NCBI RefSeq assembly: GCF_001440475.1
Contig: NZ_LLYB01000060.1
Span: 15,558 to 49,669, forward strand
Source of the DNA: Bradyrhizobium lablabi
Lineage (GTDB): Bacteria; Pseudomonadota; Alphaproteobacteria; Rhizobiales; Xanthobacteraceae
DNA length: 34,112 nucleotides
Direction: 5' to 3'
Shown: piece after piece, positions 12,922 through 20,790 of the stretch
Numbering within the stretch: position 1 is the first letter of the stretch
Layout: the number at the start of each line of letters is the position of its first letter
Translations under genes and position numbers: made by a program
The notes under the pieces: model-generated
The model's input: the letters and a program-made list of their open reading frames with translations, nothing else
Database searches by the model: none
What the model was told of the DNA's origin: nothing

Positions 12922-15069
12922 TCAGGCCGCGACGATGCGGCCCTGAATTTCGCGTGGCCCGCGGCCCGACAGGAATTGCCGCTCGATCTCGGCGGCGGGA
13001 AGTGGCTTGCTGAACAGAAAACCCTGCATCTCTGTGCATCCCTCGGAAGCGATGCTGTGGAGCTGCTCCGCGGTTTCGACGCCCTCGGCGGTGGCCGTCA
13101 TGCCCATGCCATTGGCGAGCGCGGCAACCGCCCGCACGATGTTGAGCGAGCTCGAATCCTCGGTGATGTTCTTGACGAACGAACGGTCGATCTTGATCTT
13201 GTCGAACGGAAAGCTCTGCAAATACGTCAGCGACGAATATCCGGTGCCGAAATCATCCATCGCGATCCGGATTCCGAGCTCGCGCAACTGATGCAGCAGT
13301 GCGAGCGTCGCTTCCTTGTTGTGGAGCAGGACGGTCTCGGTGATTTCGATTTCGAGCCGCGTGGGCGCAAGGCCGGAAGCGGCGAGCGCGCTGACGATCA
13401 CTTGCATCAGGCCGGGACTGCGAAACTGGATCGCTGAAATGTTGACGGCGACGTGAAAGTTGTCGGGCCATTGCGCCGCGGTGGCGCAGGCCTGCCGGAT
13501 CACCCACTCGCCCATCGGCACGATGAAGCCGATCTCTTCGGCCAATGGAATGAAGGTGGCCGGCGAGATCAACCCCTTGGCCGGATGATTCCAGCGTATC
13601 AAGGCTTCAAAACCGCTGATTTCCTTGCTCGCCAGGTTGACGACCGGCTGATAGTGCAGCTCGAACTCGCCTGCCGGCAGCGCCTTGCGCAGGTCCTGCT
13701 CCATGATGCGGCGGGTCTGCATCTGCAGGTCCATCGCGGGCTCGAAGAAGCGGAACGTGCCACGGCCGTCGCTCTTGGCGCGGTAAAGCGCGAGGTCGGC
13801 GTTGCGCAACAATTTGTCCGGGTTCGATCCGTCGCCGGGGCCGACCGAAATGCCGATGCTGACGCCGATCACGGCCTGCTGGCCATCGATGTCATAGGGC
13901 TCGCTCAGCGCGTCGATGGCGCGCTGCGCCAGCGAAGTGGCGTCGGCGGGATCGGCGATCGCGGCCTGTACGATCACGAACTCGTCGCCTCCCATCCGCG
14001 CGATCGTGTCGGCCGCGCCGACGAGGACGCGCAAGCGGTCGGCGACGATCCGGAGCAGCTTGTCGCCGCAGGGATGGCCGAACGTGTCGTTCACGGCCTT
14101 GAACTGATCGAGGTCGAGATGATGCACGGCGACCATTTCACCGTTCTGAATCCTGTCCAGCGCATATTCGAGCCGCTCGTTCAGCAGCACGCGGTTGGCA
14201 AGGTCGGTCAGCGCGTCGTGATGCGCCATGTATTCGATCTTGACCTCGGACTGGCGCTGCTCGGTGATGTCCTCATGGGTCGCGACCCAGCCGCCGCCCG
14301 GCATCGGGCGATGGCGGATCTTGAAGGTGCGCCCGTTCATCAGTTCGACGATGCTGTCTTTCGCTTCGTTGGAAACCGCCACGTTGGTACGCCACTGCAG
14401 ATATTCGTCCCGCGTCATGGCGGGGAAGCTGCCGGCTTCGAAGCGCAGATCGACGATTTCGACCAGCGACATGCCGGGGCTGACGCGCTCGGGCGCTATA
14501 TCGTACATCTCGACAAAGCGATCGTTGCAGACGATCAGGCGGTGGCCGGAATCGAAGAAGCACAGCCCCTGCGACATGTTGTTGATCGCGGTGTCGAACT
14601 GGAAGTTCCTGACGCGCAGGGCCTCTTCCTGCTCACGGCCGAGTTCGTATTGCTTCTTCAGCCGCGCATTGATCTCTTCGCGTTCGGTGACGTCCTCGTG
14701 GGTCGCCATCCCGCCGCCGCCGGGTATCGGGTAGACGGTGTAGGCGATGATCCGGCCGTCGGTGAATTCCTGCATCGTGGTGTCGAGCGCGATCTCGCGG
14801 CCGACACGCTCACGGATGTAGTCATCTCCTGCGACCTGCACCTTCAGGCCGAGATTGAGCCGGTGTCGGATCAGTTCATGGGTCGGTGTGCCCGGCTTCA
14901 CCTGTTCAGGCGAGAGCCCGTACATTTCCCGGTAACGCCCGTTGCAGAAAACGACTTCGCGCTTGTCGTCGAAGATGACTATTCCGAACGACAAATGGTT
15001 GATCGCCTCTTCGAGCCGCGCGCTCGACTGCGCCGACCGCGAGGCCGTGACCTGGCCGTGATCCGTCAT
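12922..15069 (-). CDS. PAS-PAS-GGDEF-EAL cyclic-di-GMP signalling protein
   Basis: This protein of about 715 residues has two related PAS domains of the PAS_7 type (each with a pattern like GIVIFDDKREVVFCNGRYREMYG or GLCFFDSGHRLIVCNDRF), a short helical linker, then GGDEF (intact ARMGGDEF near 360) and EAL (GFEALIRWNHP near 486, DDFGTGYSSL, EGVET). Both catalytic domains look competent. The architecture differs from the neighbour at 5925-8498, which has a GAF domain and SGDEF, so they are not simple duplicates. I chose the ATG at 15069 (GGGGAAA upstream) because residues before it do not look like a domain; a longer start up to 15198 is open. The signal sensed by the PAS domains is unknown. 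Confidence 0.88.
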   Translation of the reverse strand: MTDHGQVTASRSAQSSARLEEAINHLSFGIVIFDDKREVVFCNGRYREMYGLSPEQVKPGTPTHELIRHRLNLGLKVQVAGDDYIRERVGREIALDTTMQEFTDGRIIAYTVYPIPGGGGMATHEDVTEREEINARLKKQYELGREQEEALRVRNFQFDTAINNMSQGLCFFDSGHRLIVCNDRFVEMYDIAPERVSPGMSLVEIVDLRFEAGSFPAMTRDEYLQWRTNVAVSNEAKDSIVELMNGRTFKIRHRPMPGGGWVATHEDITEQRQSEVKIEYMAHHDALTDLANRVLLNERLEYALDRIQNGEMVAVHHLDLDQFKAVNDTFGHPCGDKLLRIVADRLRVLVGAADTIARMGGDEFVIVQAAIADPADATSLAQRAIDALSEPYDIDGQQAVIGVSIGISVGPGDGSNPDKLLRNADLALYRAKSDGRGTFRFFEPAMDLQMQTRRIMEQDLRKALPAGEFELHYQPVVNLASKEISGFEALIRWNHPAKGLISPATFIPLAEEIGFIVPMGEWVIRQACATAAQWPDNFHVAVNISAIQFRSPGLMQVIVSALAASGLAPTRLEIEITETVLLHNKEATLALLHQLRELGIRIAMDDFGTGYSSLTYLQSFPFDKIKIDRSFVKNITEDSSSLNIVRAVAALANGMGMTATAEGVETAEQLHSIASEGCTEMQGFLFSKPLPAAEIERQFLSGRGPREIQGRIVAA

Positions 15070-15249
15070 GTAGCATTTCCCCGGCCGCGATGGCGGCTCT
15101 CCTCCCCCAGGAGAGCGGGTCATTAGAAGACCATGCTGGTGAATCGCAGCTTCGAGGCTGGCGGGTGTACGCCTGTTCCTCGCAACATGCTCAACCAAGC
15201 GTTAACGCCGTTATCGCACGTACAGGATGCCGGCGACCGCCCGAAAAAC

Positions 15250-16539
15250 CTAGGCGGGGTCCACCAGGATCACCCTGACGTCATTGACGTTGGTGAGCGT
15301 TGGGCCCGTAAGCAGGAGATCGCCGGTGGCTGAAAAGAACGCGGTGGCGTCGTTGTTGGCGAGATAGGCCGCGGGATCGAGGCCGAGCGATTTCATCTTC
15401 GCAAACGTCGTCTGATCGATCACGGCACCGGCCGGATCGGTCGCGCTGCCGGCGCCACCGTCGGCGCCGTCGGTATCCGCGGCCAGCGCCACGATGCCGG
15501 GCGTGTCCTTGAGAAGATCCGCCAGCGCCAGCGCATATTCCTGGTTGGGACCGCCGCGGCCATTGCCGCGCACGGTTACCGTGAGTTCGCCGCCGGAGAG
15601 GATCGCGATGCGCTTGCCTTCGCTGCGCGCCTTCAGCGCCAGCCGCGCATGGTCGGCCGCAACCTCGCGCGCCTCGCCTTCGAGATCCGCGCCGAGGCCG
15701 ATCACCTCATATCCCGCGTCCTTCGCTACCTTGATGGCGGCATCGAGCGATGCCTTCGGTTTTGCGATCATCTCGAAATGCGCGCGGGCAAAGGCGGGAT
15801 CGCCGGGCTTGCAGCTCTCATTCCCAGAATCTTCGAGCGCGCGCCTGACCGCGTCGTCGACCGTGAGATTGTACTTGGCCACCAGCGCGCGGGCGTCCGC
15901 CAGCGTGCTCGGATCCGGCACCGTCGGTCCCGATGCAATCGCGGACGGATCGTCATGGGGCACGTCGGATATCGCGAGCGTCACGATTTCAGCGGCGTGC
16001 TGTCCGGCGCGGGCCAGCCGGCCGCCCTTGATCCGCGACAGATGCTTGCGGACGATGTTCATCTCGCCGATCGGCGCGCCCGAGCGCAAAAGCGCGCGGT
16101 TCACTTGCTGCTTTTGCGCGAACGAAACGCCGTCGGCCGGCGCGATCCAGTTCGCCGAGCCGCCGCCGGACAGCAGCACCAGCAACAGATCGTCCGCGGT
16201 CGCCTCGGCGGCGAGCCGCAGCGTTTCGTCGGCAGCCTTCAGCCCGGCTTCGTCGGGCACGGGATGGCCGGCCTCGATCACCCTGATCCGCCGCGTCGGC
16301 ACGCCGTGGCCATGGCGCGTGGTGGCAAGCCCAATCAGTCGTAACGGATCGAGCCCCAGCGTATCGAGGTAGTGCCGTTCGGCCGCGGCCGCCATCGCCG
16401 CCGCGCCCTTGCCGGCGGCAAGGCAGATCACCTTGCGCTTCGGCACCGGGCGCAGATGCGCCGACAGCACGACGTCGGGATGCGCGGCTGCAACCGCTGC
16501 ATCGAAGATCGAACGCAGGAAGGGGCGTCGGTCGGTCAT
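15250..16539 (-). CDS. Glycerate 2-kinase (MOFRL/GckA-TtuD family)
   Basis: This 429-residue protein has the two-domain layout of class II glycerate kinases: an N-terminal DUF4147-type domain (AAGKGAAAMAAAAE near 42, LLSGGGSANW in the middle, SDVPHDDPSAIASGPT) and a C-terminal MOFRL domain (LSGGELTVTVRGNGRGGPNQEYALA, then TNVNDVRVILVD at the end). It should phosphorylate D-glycerate to 2-phosphoglycerate with ATP, linking glyoxylate, tartrate or serine catabolism to glycolysis. Older annotations call such proteins hydroxypyruvate reductase. The gene begins 12 bases after the stop of a substrate-binding protein, so the two are probably cotranscribed as the tail of the binding-protein array. 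An AGGA lies just before the ATG. Confidence 0.9.
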   Translation of the reverse strand: MTDRRPFLRSIFDAAVAAAHPDVVLSAHLRPVPKRKVICLAAGKGAAAMAAAAERHYLDTLGLDPLRLIGLATTRHGHGVPTRRIRVIEAGHPVPDEAGLKAADETLRLAAEATADDLLLVLLSGGGSANWIAPADGVSFAQKQQVNRALLRSGAPIGEMNIVRKHLSRIKGGRLARAGQHAAEIVTLAISDVPHDDPSAIASGPTVPDPSTLADARALVAKYNLTVDDAVRRALEDSGNESCKPGDPAFARAHFEMIAKPKASLDAAIKVAKDAGYEVIGLGADLEGEAREVAADHARLALKARSEGKRIAILSGGELTVTVRGNGRGGPNQEYALALADLLKDTPGIVALAADTDGADGGAGSATDPAGAVIDQTTFAKMKSLGLDPAAYLANNDATAFFSATGDLLLTGPTLTNVNDVRVILVDPA

Positions 16540-16551
16540 GGCAATCCTGTC

Positions 16552-17778
16552 CTAATGGGCGAGTTCGCCGCTGATGACATCGCCGAACAACTGCCAGCGC
16601 CCGTCCTTGAACTGCATCAATTGCAATTGCTCGATCGGCTGGAAGTCGTCCGGCCCGGTGGAGATGGTGACGCCCGGCAGCAGCCCGCCTTGCGGGAACT
16701 GCTTCAGGCTCGCAGCCTGCTTCATCACGTTCTCGCGGGTCAGACTATCACCGCAACGCTTCAATACTTCGACCATGGTGGTCGCCATGTTGTAGCCGGT
16801 CATGGCCGATGAATCGACGCGATTGACTTCCGGCAAATATTTGGCCAGCAGCGCGTCGAACGCCTTGATGCCGGCATCGCCTTCCCACTGGGGATCGCTG
16901 GCGTCCTTGGCGTAGGCGGCCGAGATCACGCCCTGCGAGTTCTCCAGCCCCGCGGGCCGCATCACGGTCGCGGTGGACGCGCTGACATTGGAGATGATGG
17001 TGACCGGCTTCCAGTTCATCTCGCCGAGCTTCTTGATCGCCTGGGCGCCGAACTTCGGCGTGGTGAAGAACACCACGACATCCGGATTGGACGACTTGAT
17101 CCGCACTACGTGCGAGTCGATGGTCGGCTCCGACACCTCGTAGCTTTCCTCCCCAACGACGCGGGAGGCCTCCTTGGCGAGGCCGTCCTTCAGGCCCTTC
17201 AGATAGTCCTTGCCCATGTCGTCGTTCTGGTAGAGCACGGCGATCCTGGTCGCCGGCTTCTCCTTCGTGAGATACTTTGCGTAGATGCGCGACTCGCTCT
17301 GGTAGCTCGGCAGCCAGCCCATGGTCCAGGGAAACGTCTTCGGGTCGTTCCACTTGGTGGCGCCGGTGGCGACGAACAGCTGCGGCACCTTCTTGCCGTT
17401 GACGTATTTCTGGATCGCAGTGTTGGAGGGGGTCCCGAGCGTGCCGAACAGCAGCAGAACCTCGTCGCTCTCGATCAGTTTGCGCGCCTGTTCGACGGCC
17501 TTTGGCGGCGAGTAGGCGTCGTCATAGGAGATGAAATTGATCTTGCGGCCATTGATGCCGCCCTCGTCGTTGACCTTCTTGAACACCGCGCCCATCGCCT
17601 TGCCGACCACACCATAGGCCGACGCCGGGCCGCTATAGGGCACGATGTTGCCGATTTTGATCTCGGTGTCGCTGGCGCCGGTGTCGTACTTCTTCTGCGC
17701 CAGTGCGGCGGTAGCGCTCATGGCCATCGCAAGGCCGAGCAGGGTGGTCACGATACGGCGTCGGGTCAGCGGGGGCAT
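16552..17778 (-). CDS. Branched-chain-type ABC substrate-binding protein, array copy A
   Basis: This 408-residue periplasmic protein has a signal peptide ending ATAALA|Q, then KKYDTGASDTEIKIGNIVPYSGPASAYG, a Peripla_BP_6 receptor. It shares with copies B-D the motifs ISYDDAYSPPK, FVATGATKWNDP, LYQNDD and SYEVSEPTIDSHVV. It is the most divergent by eye (KAMGAVFKKVNDEGG and ARVGVL-type differences), and its C-terminus (GDVISGELAH) resembles copy D. AAGGAG lies nine bases before the ATG. No terminator separates it from the glycerate kinase downstream, unlike the other copies. It probably delivers solute to the LivHM/FG core at 22.1-25.5 kb. The ligand is unknown; linkage to glycerate kinase hints at a sugar-acid- or glycolate-related solute, but the relationship to B-D could equally mean an aromatic or carboxylic acid. 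Confidence 0.9.
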   Translation of the reverse strand: MPPLTRRRIVTTLLGLAMAMSATAALAQKKYDTGASDTEIKIGNIVPYSGPASAYGVVGKAMGAVFKKVNDEGGINGRKINFISYDDAYSPPKAVEQARKLIESDEVLLLFGTLGTPSNTAIQKYVNGKKVPQLFVATGATKWNDPKTFPWTMGWLPSYQSESRIYAKYLTKEKPATRIAVLYQNDDMGKDYLKGLKDGLAKEASRVVGEESYEVSEPTIDSHVVRIKSSNPDVVVFFTTPKFGAQAIKKLGEMNWKPVTIISNVSASTATVMRPAGLENSQGVISAAYAKDASDPQWEGDAGIKAFDALLAKYLPEVNRVDSSAMTGYNMATTMVEVLKRCGDSLTRENVMKQAASLKQFPQGGLLPGVTISTGPDDFQPIEQLQLMQFKDGRWQLFGDVISGELAH

Positions 17779-17855
17779 TTCGCAAAGCTCCTTGTTTTTT
17801 CGCGCCCGAGGAAACAGGCGCTGCGGCTTCTTGTTGGGGGTGCCGGGCTGATACC

Positions 17856-17889
17856 TAGCGCATGATCCGCCGAAGTGTAAGCGGTTTGG
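17856..17889. repeat. Partial copy of the GCGCATGATC repeat family
   Basis: TAGCGCATGATCCGCCGAAG begins at 17856 and continues GTGTAAGCGGTTTGG, closely matching the left half of the element at 3928 (TAGCGCATGATC, AAGTG, GCGG). The complementary right arm (GATCATGCGC) is not present, so this is a truncated or decayed copy in the gap between binding-protein genes A and B. Confidence 0.55.
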
Positions 17890-17934
17890 CTGGCCAATCG
17901 GCTTTTCCGATCGGGCGATAGCAGAAGGCTCACG

Positions 17935-17968
17935 AAAAGGCCCCCCGCGGCGGTGCTGCAGGGGGCCT
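17935..17968 (-). terminator. Intrinsic terminator after binding-protein gene B
   Basis: On the minus strand AGGCCCCC and GGGGGCCT (complementary positions 17938-17945 and 17961-17968) form a GC-rich stem, followed by a short T run read from 17938 to 17935. It lies 29 bases beyond the stop of gene B. It is weaker than the next two because the stem interior is imperfect and the T tract is only about four bases. Confidence 0.65.
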
Positions 17969-17996
17969 GATGCGGTTGTTGGTTTTGGAGACCAGA

Positions 17997-19223
17997 CTAG
18001 CCGCCAGCGTCACCCGAAAGGATTTCGCCAAAGCGCTCCCAGGTCTCGCCCTTGAACTTGATCAGTTGCACTGACGAGATCGGGGCAAAGTCGGTCGCCG
18101 AGGTATTGACCTTGATGCCCGGCAGCAACCCGCCGAGTTCGAGGTCCTTGATGCTGGCGGCCTGCTTCATCACGTTCTCGCGCGTGAGGTTGTCGCCAGC
18201 GGCTTTCAGCACATGCACGAGGCCCTGCGCGACGGTGTAGCCGAACATCACCGAGGCGTCGGCGCGGTTGGCTTCCGGATAGTATTTGTCCAGGAACTCG
18301 TTCCACGCCTTCATCCCGGCGTCGTCCTTCCACTGCGCATCCGTCGGATCCTTCAGATACTGCGAGGAGATGATGTCCTGCGCGTTCTCCATGCCGGCCG
18401 GCTTGATGACGCTGCCGATCGAGGCCGAGACGTTGTTGAGGAAGTGCAGCGGCTTCCAGCCGATTTCGGCGTTCTTCTTGATCGCCTGCGCCGCGAATTT
18501 CGGCGTGGTGATGTTGATGAACACGTCGGCGCCGGTCGCCTTCAGCTTGACGATGTGGGAATCGATGGTCGGTTCGGAGACTTCATAGCTTTCCTCCAGC
18601 ACGATCATCGACGCCGCCTTGGCGCCGAGCCCGTCCTTGAAGCCCTTCAGATAGTCCTTACCGTAGTCGTCGTTCTGGTAGAGGATGCCGATCTTGGCGT
18701 CCGGCTTCTCCTTCAGAATGTACTTCGCATAGATCTGGGTTTCGCTCTGGTAGTTTGGCTGCCAGCCCATCGTCCAGGGGAAGTTCTTCGGGTCGTTCCA
18801 CTTGGTGGCGCCGGTGGCGACGAACAGTTGCGGCACCTTCTTGCTGTTGAGATATTTCTGGATCGCCGTATTCGGCGGCGTGCCCAGCGGATTGAAGACC
18901 AGCAGCACTTCGTCGCTCTCGACCAGCTTGCGTGCCTGCTCCACCGTCTTCGGCGGGCTATAGGCGTCGTCATAGCTGATGAAGTTGATCTTGCGGCCGT
19001 TGATGCCGCCCTCGGCGTTGATCTTCTTGAAGTAGGCTTCTTCGGTCTTGCCGATCACGCCATAGGCGGAAGCCGGTCCGCTGTAGGGCATGATGTTGCC
19101 GATCTTGATCTCGGTATCGCTGGCGCCGGGATCGTATTTCTTCTGTGCGAGAACGCCGCTCGACGATGCAGCGAGCAGTCCAAACGCGGCCGAAGCGACC
19201 GCAAGTTTTTTCATTGTGGACAT
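17997..19223 (-). CDS. Branched-chain-type ABC substrate-binding protein, array copy B
   Basis: This 408-residue receptor starts MSTMKKLAVASAAFGLLAASSSGVLAQ (signal peptide), then KKYDPGASDTEIKIGNIMPYSGPASAYGVIGKTEEAYFKK. I chose the ATG at 19223 because GGGAGAG sits seven bases upstream and the signal peptide begins here; an earlier in-frame start at 19358 would translate through the upstream terminator. It is about 90 percent identical by eye to copy C over the mature region, pointing to recent tandem duplication. Differences are scattered (for example VFNPLG versus VFNSLG, ILKEKPDAKIGIL versus ILKNNPNAKIAVL), so specificity may have begun to drift. Ligand unknown; a partner of the LivHM/FG core is likely. 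Confidence 0.92.
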   Translation of the reverse strand: MSTMKKLAVASAAFGLLAASSSGVLAQKKYDPGASDTEIKIGNIMPYSGPASAYGVIGKTEEAYFKKINAEGGINGRKINFISYDDAYSPPKTVEQARKLVESDEVLLVFNPLGTPPNTAIQKYLNSKKVPQLFVATGATKWNDPKNFPWTMGWQPNYQSETQIYAKYILKEKPDAKIGILYQNDDYGKDYLKGFKDGLGAKAASMIVLEESYEVSEPTIDSHIVKLKATGADVFINITTPKFAAQAIKKNAEIGWKPLHFLNNVSASIGSVIKPAGMENAQDIISSQYLKDPTDAQWKDDAGMKAWNEFLDKYYPEANRADASVMFGYTVAQGLVHVLKAAGDNLTRENVMKQAASIKDLELGGLLPGIKVNTSATDFAPISSVQLIKFKGETWERFGEILSGDAGG

Positions 19224-19324
19224 TTCTGTCTCTCCCTTTTGATTTATTAAACGTACCGTCAGGCCTCTTGAATGAAGCTCTTTTAACGGCATCGTGGTTA
19301 GCATCTTGCTGGAAGCCTCACAAC

Positions 19325-19354
19325 AAAAAGCCCTGCGGCAAAGCCGCAGGGCTT
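19325..19354 (-). terminator. Strong intrinsic terminator after binding-protein gene C
   Basis: A perfect 12-bp stem AAGCCCTGCGGC / GCCGCAGGGCTT (19328-19339 and 19343-19354) with a 3-base loop is followed on the minus strand by a T tract (complement of the A run at 19325-19329). It lies 28 bases past the stop of gene C and about 100 bases before the start of gene B. Confidence 0.88.
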
Positions 19355-19381
19355 GCATCTTTGACGGGCGGTGCCGGCTTA

Positions 19382-20611
19382 CTAGCCGCCGACGTCGCCG
19401 GAGAGAATCTCGCCGAAGCGCTCCCAGGTCTCGCCCTTGAACCTTATCAATTGCAATTGCGAGAGCGGAGCAAAATCGGTCGCCGACGTGTTGACCTTGA
19501 CACCAGGCAGCAGGCCGCCGACTTCGAGGTCCTTGATGCTGGCCGCCTGCTTCATGACGTTTGCACGGGTCAGGTCGTCGCCGCAGGCCTTCAGCACATG
19601 GACCAGGCCTTGAGCGACGATGTAGGCGTACATCACCGACGCATCGGCCCGGTTGGCTTCCGGATAATACTTATCCAGGAACTCGTTCCATGCCTTCATC
19701 GCGGCGTCGTTCTTCCATTGCGCGTCGGTCGGATCCTTGAAGTATTGCGACGAGATGATGTCCTGTCCATTCTCGAAGCCGGCCGGCTTCATCACGCTGC
19801 CGATCGAGCCCGAGACGTTGTTGAGGAAGTGCAGCGGCTTCCAGCCGACCTCGGCGTTCTTCTTGATCGCCTGCGCCGCGAATTTCGGCGTGGTGATATT
19901 GAAGAAGACGTCTGCCCCGGTCGCCTTCATCTTGACGATGTGGGAATCGATGGTCGGTTCGGAGACTTCGTAGCTTTCCTCGATGACGATCATCGATGCG
20001 GCCTTGGTGCCGAGCCCGTCCTTGAAGCCCTTCAGATAGTCCTTGCCGTAGTCGTCGTTCTGATAGAGCACCGCGATCTTGGCGTTGGGGTTGTTCTTCA
20101 GAATGTACTTCGCATAGATCTGCGACTCGCTCTGGTAGTTGGGCTGCCAGCCCATCGTCCACGGGAAGTCTTTCGGATCGTTCCACTTGGTGGCGCCGGT
20201 CGCGACGAACAGTTGCGGCACCTTCTTCGAGTTCAGATATTTCTGGATCGCGGTATTCGGCGGGGTGCCCAATGAATTGAACACGAGCAGGACTTCATCG
20301 CTCTCGACCAGCTTGCGCACCTGTTCCACCGTCTTCGGCGGAGAGTAGGCATCGTCATAACTGACGAAGTTGATCTTGCGGCCGTTGATGCCGCCCTCGG
20401 CGTTGATCTTCCTGAAATAGGCTTCCTCGGTCTTGCCGATCACGCCGTAGGCGGAAGCGGGTCCGCTGTAGGGCATGATGTTGCCGATCTTGATTTCGGT
20501 ATCGGTGGCGCCGGTGTCGTATTTCTTCTGCGCAAGCGCGCCGCTGCTGGTCGCAGCAAGCAATGCGAGGGCGGCCGAAAAGGCTCCCAAGCGCAAGTTG
20601 ATGGCGAGCAT
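19382..20611 (-). CDS. Branched-chain-type ABC substrate-binding protein, array copy C
   Basis: This 409-residue receptor has signal peptide MLAINLRLGAFSAALALLAATSSGALAQ and mature start KKYDTGATDTEIKIGNIMPYSGPASAYG. AGGGAG lies about eight bases before the ATG. It is nearly identical to copy B (about 90 percent by eye) and about 70 percent similar to D. It shares FVATGATKWNDP, YQNDDYGKDYLKGFKDGLG, SYEVSEPTIDSHIV and the C-terminal GETWERFGEILSGD. Strong hairpin terminators stand on both sides, so it probably has its own promoter in the upstream 100 bases or depends on read-through from D. Ligand not determinable from sequence. Confidence 0.92.
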   Translation of the reverse strand: MLAINLRLGAFSAALALLAATSSGALAQKKYDTGATDTEIKIGNIMPYSGPASAYGVIGKTEEAYFRKINAEGGINGRKINFVSYDDAYSPPKTVEQVRKLVESDEVLLVFNSLGTPPNTAIQKYLNSKKVPQLFVATGATKWNDPKDFPWTMGWQPNYQSESQIYAKYILKNNPNAKIAVLYQNDDYGKDYLKGFKDGLGTKAASMIVIEESYEVSEPTIDSHIVKMKATGADVFFNITTPKFAAQAIKKNAEVGWKPLHFLNNVSGSIGSVMKPAGFENGQDIISSQYFKDPTDAQWKNDAAMKAWNEFLDKYYPEANRADASVMYAYIVAQGLVHVLKACGDDLTRANVMKQAASIKDLEVGGLLPGVKVNTSATDFAPLSQLQLIRFKGETWERFGEILSGDVGG

Positions 20612-20711
20612 TTTTTGATCTCCCTGGGATCGATGACTGTGTCATTGTTTTTGATTGGAGCACTTGGCGGCTCTTGACTGCATTGAATACCTTTCGGCTT
20701 CGTCCAGCAAC

Positions 20712-20743
20712 AAAAAGCCCCCCGCGACGGTGTCGCGGGGGGC
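20712..20743 (-). terminator. Strong intrinsic terminator after binding-protein gene D
   Basis: A 12-bp perfect stem GCCCCCCGCGAC / GTCGCGGGGGGC (20717-20728 and 20732-20743) with a 3-base loop is followed on the minus strand by five T residues (complement of AAAAA at 20712-20716). It lies 47 bases past the stop of gene D. Confidence 0.9.
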
Positions 20744-20790
20744 GATATTTAGTCTGATCCCCGGGAAACTACCGCCCGGCGGAATATTGG

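Noticed and set aside
13453..15126. A 557-codon frame opposite the second GGDEF-EAL gene
   Set aside because: Same reasoning: intact PAS/GGDEF/EAL motifs on the minus strand, no family features on the plus strand.
19224..19358. Longer N-terminus for receptor B from the upstream in-frame start
   Set aside because: It would translate through the strong terminator hairpin and place the signal peptide in the interior; the ATG at 19223 has a proper ribosome-binding site and signal peptide.
17997..20611. Assembly error creating two near-identical receptor genes
   Set aside because: The copies differ at many scattered residues and have different signal peptides, flanks and terminators, so they are true paralogues.
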